A stretch of 6,712 nt of DNA, from positions 1 through 6,712 of the forward strand of contig JAHEHB010000306.1 in the NCBI GenBank assembly GCA_024644775.1. The letters are read 5' to 3'. The position numbers and the translations under genes are program-made. The notes under the pieces were generated by a model. That model did not search any database and was not told where the DNA came from. It worked only from the letters and a program-made list of their open reading frames with translations. This document shows, piece after piece, positions 5,178 to 6,712 of this stretch. How positions within the stretch are numbered: position 1 is the stretch's first letter; each line of letters starts with the position of its first letter. The DNA is from Deltaproteobacteria bacterium (lineage in GTDB: Bacteria > Desulfobacterota > Desulfobacteria > Desulfobacterales > SURF-15).

Positions 5178-6674
5178 ATGGAAATAATAACATCCATAAA
5201 ACCGCTTGTCGTTGTTTTGGTTTCGATGCTCGTAACGCCGTTTCTGATTTTAAGCAAAGGACCCAACATGCGTGAAGGCTGGACGTTTGCGGCGGCGATT
5301 GCCAAATTTTTAATTGTTGCCTCAATGGTTCCAACGATCCTTCATGGCATTCCTATTGAATTTGTCGTCGCAAACGTACTGCCCGGAGTTCCCATAAAGT
5401 TTCGTGTGGATTCATTTGGTCTTATGTTTGCGTTGGTGTCTTCATTTTTGTGGATCATCACTTCCGCCTATTCCATCGGTTACATGAGAGGATTAGCCGA
5501 GCACAGCCAAACCCGGTACTTTTGTTATTTTGCGTTATCCTTGTCTGCAACCATGGGCGTCGCCTTTTCTTCAAATCTTCTAACAATCTATCTTTTTTAT
5601 GAAATGCTCTCTTTTGCTACCTATCCATTGGTTGCTCACCATCAGGATTCGGAAGCTCGAAGCTCAGGCCGAAAGTACCTCTTGTATATTGTGGGATGCT
5701 CCATCGGGTTTGTACTACCTGCGATGCTGTATCTCTATGTGAAGACCGGCACCCTTGAATTTTCGCATCAGGGTTTTGCATCAGGAACCGGCTCCCCGGC
5801 TTTGATGGCTTTTCTTCTTCTGCTTTTTATGTTTGGATTTGCAAAAGCCGCCGTTATGCCGTTTCACGCATGGCTGCCCGCTGCCATGGTCGCACCGACA
5901 CCGGTTAGTGCACTGTTGCATGCGGTTGCCGTCGTAAAGGTTGGTGCATTCTGCATTTTGCGTGTAATTACAGGCGTATTTGGTACGGAGTTTCTATCAA
6001 CACTTCACCTGGATACGATGATGTGTCTGATTGCTTCGTTCACGATAATTGCTGCGTCGCTAATTGCGCTGAATCAAGATGGTTTAAAACTTCGACTCGC
6101 TTTTTCAACGATCGGTCAACTCTCCTATATCGTTTTGGGCGCCGCACTGCTTTCTCCCAAGGGGTTAACCGGCGCAATGATGCATATTGCCATGCATGCG
6201 TTTGGAAAAATTACGCTCTTTTTTTGTGCCGGTTCCATATTCGTCGCTACCGGGCTGCGAAATATCAGTGAGATGGCGGGGCTTGGTAGAAAAATGCCGG
6301 TGACGTTTGCCTGTTTTTTTATCGGCTCGTTGAGTGTTATCGGACTACCACCCTGCGGCGGGTTTATCAGCAAGTGGTACTTGGTGCTCGGCACTCTTGA
6401 GGCGAATCGATGGTTGATGCTGGTTGTACTATTATTCAGTTCTCTGCTCAATGCCGCGTACTTTTTGCCAATCGTTTATCGGGCCTATTTTAGCGGCCCC
6501 GATGATAGCAACTTCGAAATATCCCCTCCGGATCAACGGGTGAAAGAAGCACCCCCCTGGTGTCTGGTTCCCCCTGTTCTTACGGCAATTGGATCGATTT
6601 TATTGTTTTTTTTCCCCCAACCCTTTTTCAGACTTGCCGAAATGGCTACCCAAAAAATATTTTTCGGACCGTAG
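5178..6674 (+). CDS. second D-type/NuoL-like antiporter subunit (proton-conducting transporter family)
   Basis: A second 498-residue PF00361 protein, 5 bp after mrpD and on the same strand. The key residues sit at almost the same positions as in mrpD: E142 in LFYEMLS (TM5), K223 in FGFAKAAVMPFHAWLP (TM7), H248 and K254 in LLHAVAVVKVGAF (TM8), and K399 in GGFISKWYL (TM12). TM10 is canonical here: MHIAMHAFGKITLFF (335-349) with H340 and K344. RVDSFGLMFALVSSFLW (76-92) and YSIGYM (98-103) recall the N-terminal half of NuoL/MrpA. It may therefore supply the role of the missing MrpA N-terminal channel, although annotation pipelines would probably call it subunit D. There is no long NuoL-type C-terminal lateral helix. 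The start ATG 5178 has only a distant AAAGGG (5158-5163). Confidence 0.9.
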   Translation: MEIITSIKPLVVVLVSMLVTPFLILSKGPNMREGWTFAAAIAKFLIVASMVPTILHGIPIEFVVANVLPGVPIKFRVDSFGLMFALVSSFLWIITSAYSIGYMRGLAEHSQTRYFCYFALSLSATMGVAFSSNLLTIYLFYEMLSFATYPLVAHHQDSEARSSGRKYLLYIVGCSIGFVLPAMLYLYVKTGTLEFSHQGFASGTGSPALMAFLLLLFMFGFAKAAVMPFHAWLPAAMVAPTPVSALLHAVAVVKVGAFCILRVITGVFGTEFLSTLHLDTMMCLIASFTIIAASLIALNQDGLKLRLAFSTIGQLSYIVLGAALLSPKGLTGAMMHIAMHAFGKITLFFCAGSIFVATGLRNISEMAGLGRKMPVTFACFFIGSLSVIGLPPCGGFISKWYLVLGTLEANRWLMLVVLLFSSLLNAAYFLPIVYRAYFSGPDDSNFEISPPDQRVKEAPPWCLVPPVLTAIGSILLFFFPQPFFRLAEMATQKIFFGP

Positions 6675-6689
6675 GTAACTGAAACTTTT

Positions 6690-6693
6690 GGAG
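6690..6693 (+). promoter_or_regulatory. Shine-Dalgarno of the next operon gene
   Basis: GGAG at 6690-6693 lies 10 nt before ATG 6704 and is the main support for the truncated downstream gene. Confidence 0.5.
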
Positions 6694-6703
6694 TATTTAA
6701 ACA

Positions 6704-6712
6704 ATGGGAAAC
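6704..6712 (+). CDS. start of a further gene, truncated by the window edge
   Basis: ATG 6704 opens a frame (Met-Gly-Asn) that runs off the window end, preceded by GGAG at 6690-6693. It follows the second D-like stop by 29 bp on the same strand, so it is probably the next operon member. A third proton-channel-type subunit would fit this kind of operon, but three codons cannot show that. Confidence 0.45.

Noticed and set aside
4828..5334. Long antisense open frame of 168 codons across the mrpD/second D-like junction
   Set aside because: It is a shadow of two well-supported membrane-protein genes, its composition is low-complexity and arginine/glutamine-rich, and no family motif is visible.

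Overview
This window is most of a Mrp/Mnh-type monovalent cation/proton antiporter operon, all on the + strand. Upstream of it are a cytidylate-kinase-like gene and the tail of an unidentified membrane protein. The host is probably a Gram-negative anaerobe of the Desulfobacterota (former Deltaproteobacteria). That placement is an inference from three things: moderate base composition, an Mrp set laid out like the Mbh antiporter module, and a CACAAAG-type intergenic repeat. No marker gene settles it.

Layout. Positions 2-124 hold the last 40 codons of a membrane protein. Positions 138-746 encode a complete 202-residue cytidylate-kinase-like (AAA_26-type) protein. Positions 747-1019 contain no gene but are dense in inverted repeats: a 10-bp perfect palindrome, a GC-rich mini-hairpin, a long imperfect inverted repeat built from 8-bp CACAAAGN units, and a 10-bp direct repeat on either side of it. 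From 1020 to 6674 eight genes follow with overlaps or gaps of at most 5 bp: subunits E, F, G, an MbhD-like (DUF4040) protein, an MbhE-MnhB fusion, C, D, and a second D/NuoL-like subunit. A ninth gene appears to start at 6704, three codons before the window ends.

How it works together. In the Mrp family these subunits form one inner-membrane complex that exchanges Na+ (or Li+/K+) for H+. The D-type subunits are the ion-conducting parts homologous to NuoL/M/N of complex I. C resembles NuoK. MbhD and MbhE correspond to the C-terminal part of MrpA, and E, F, G and B are the small accessory subunits. The order E-F-G-MbhD-(MbhE+B)-C-D is that of the antiporter module of archaeal Mbh hydrogenases, not the classical A-B-C-D-E-F-G order. 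No full-length MrpA is present. A second 498-residue D-like protein lies where a NuoL/MrpA-N-type subunit would be expected.

The most notable points are the split/fused MrpA equivalent, the loss of the usual TM10 histidine and lysine in the first D subunit but not in the second, and the repeat-rich leader. I see nothing that proves a wholly new system. The operon looks like a lineage variant of a known antiporter.
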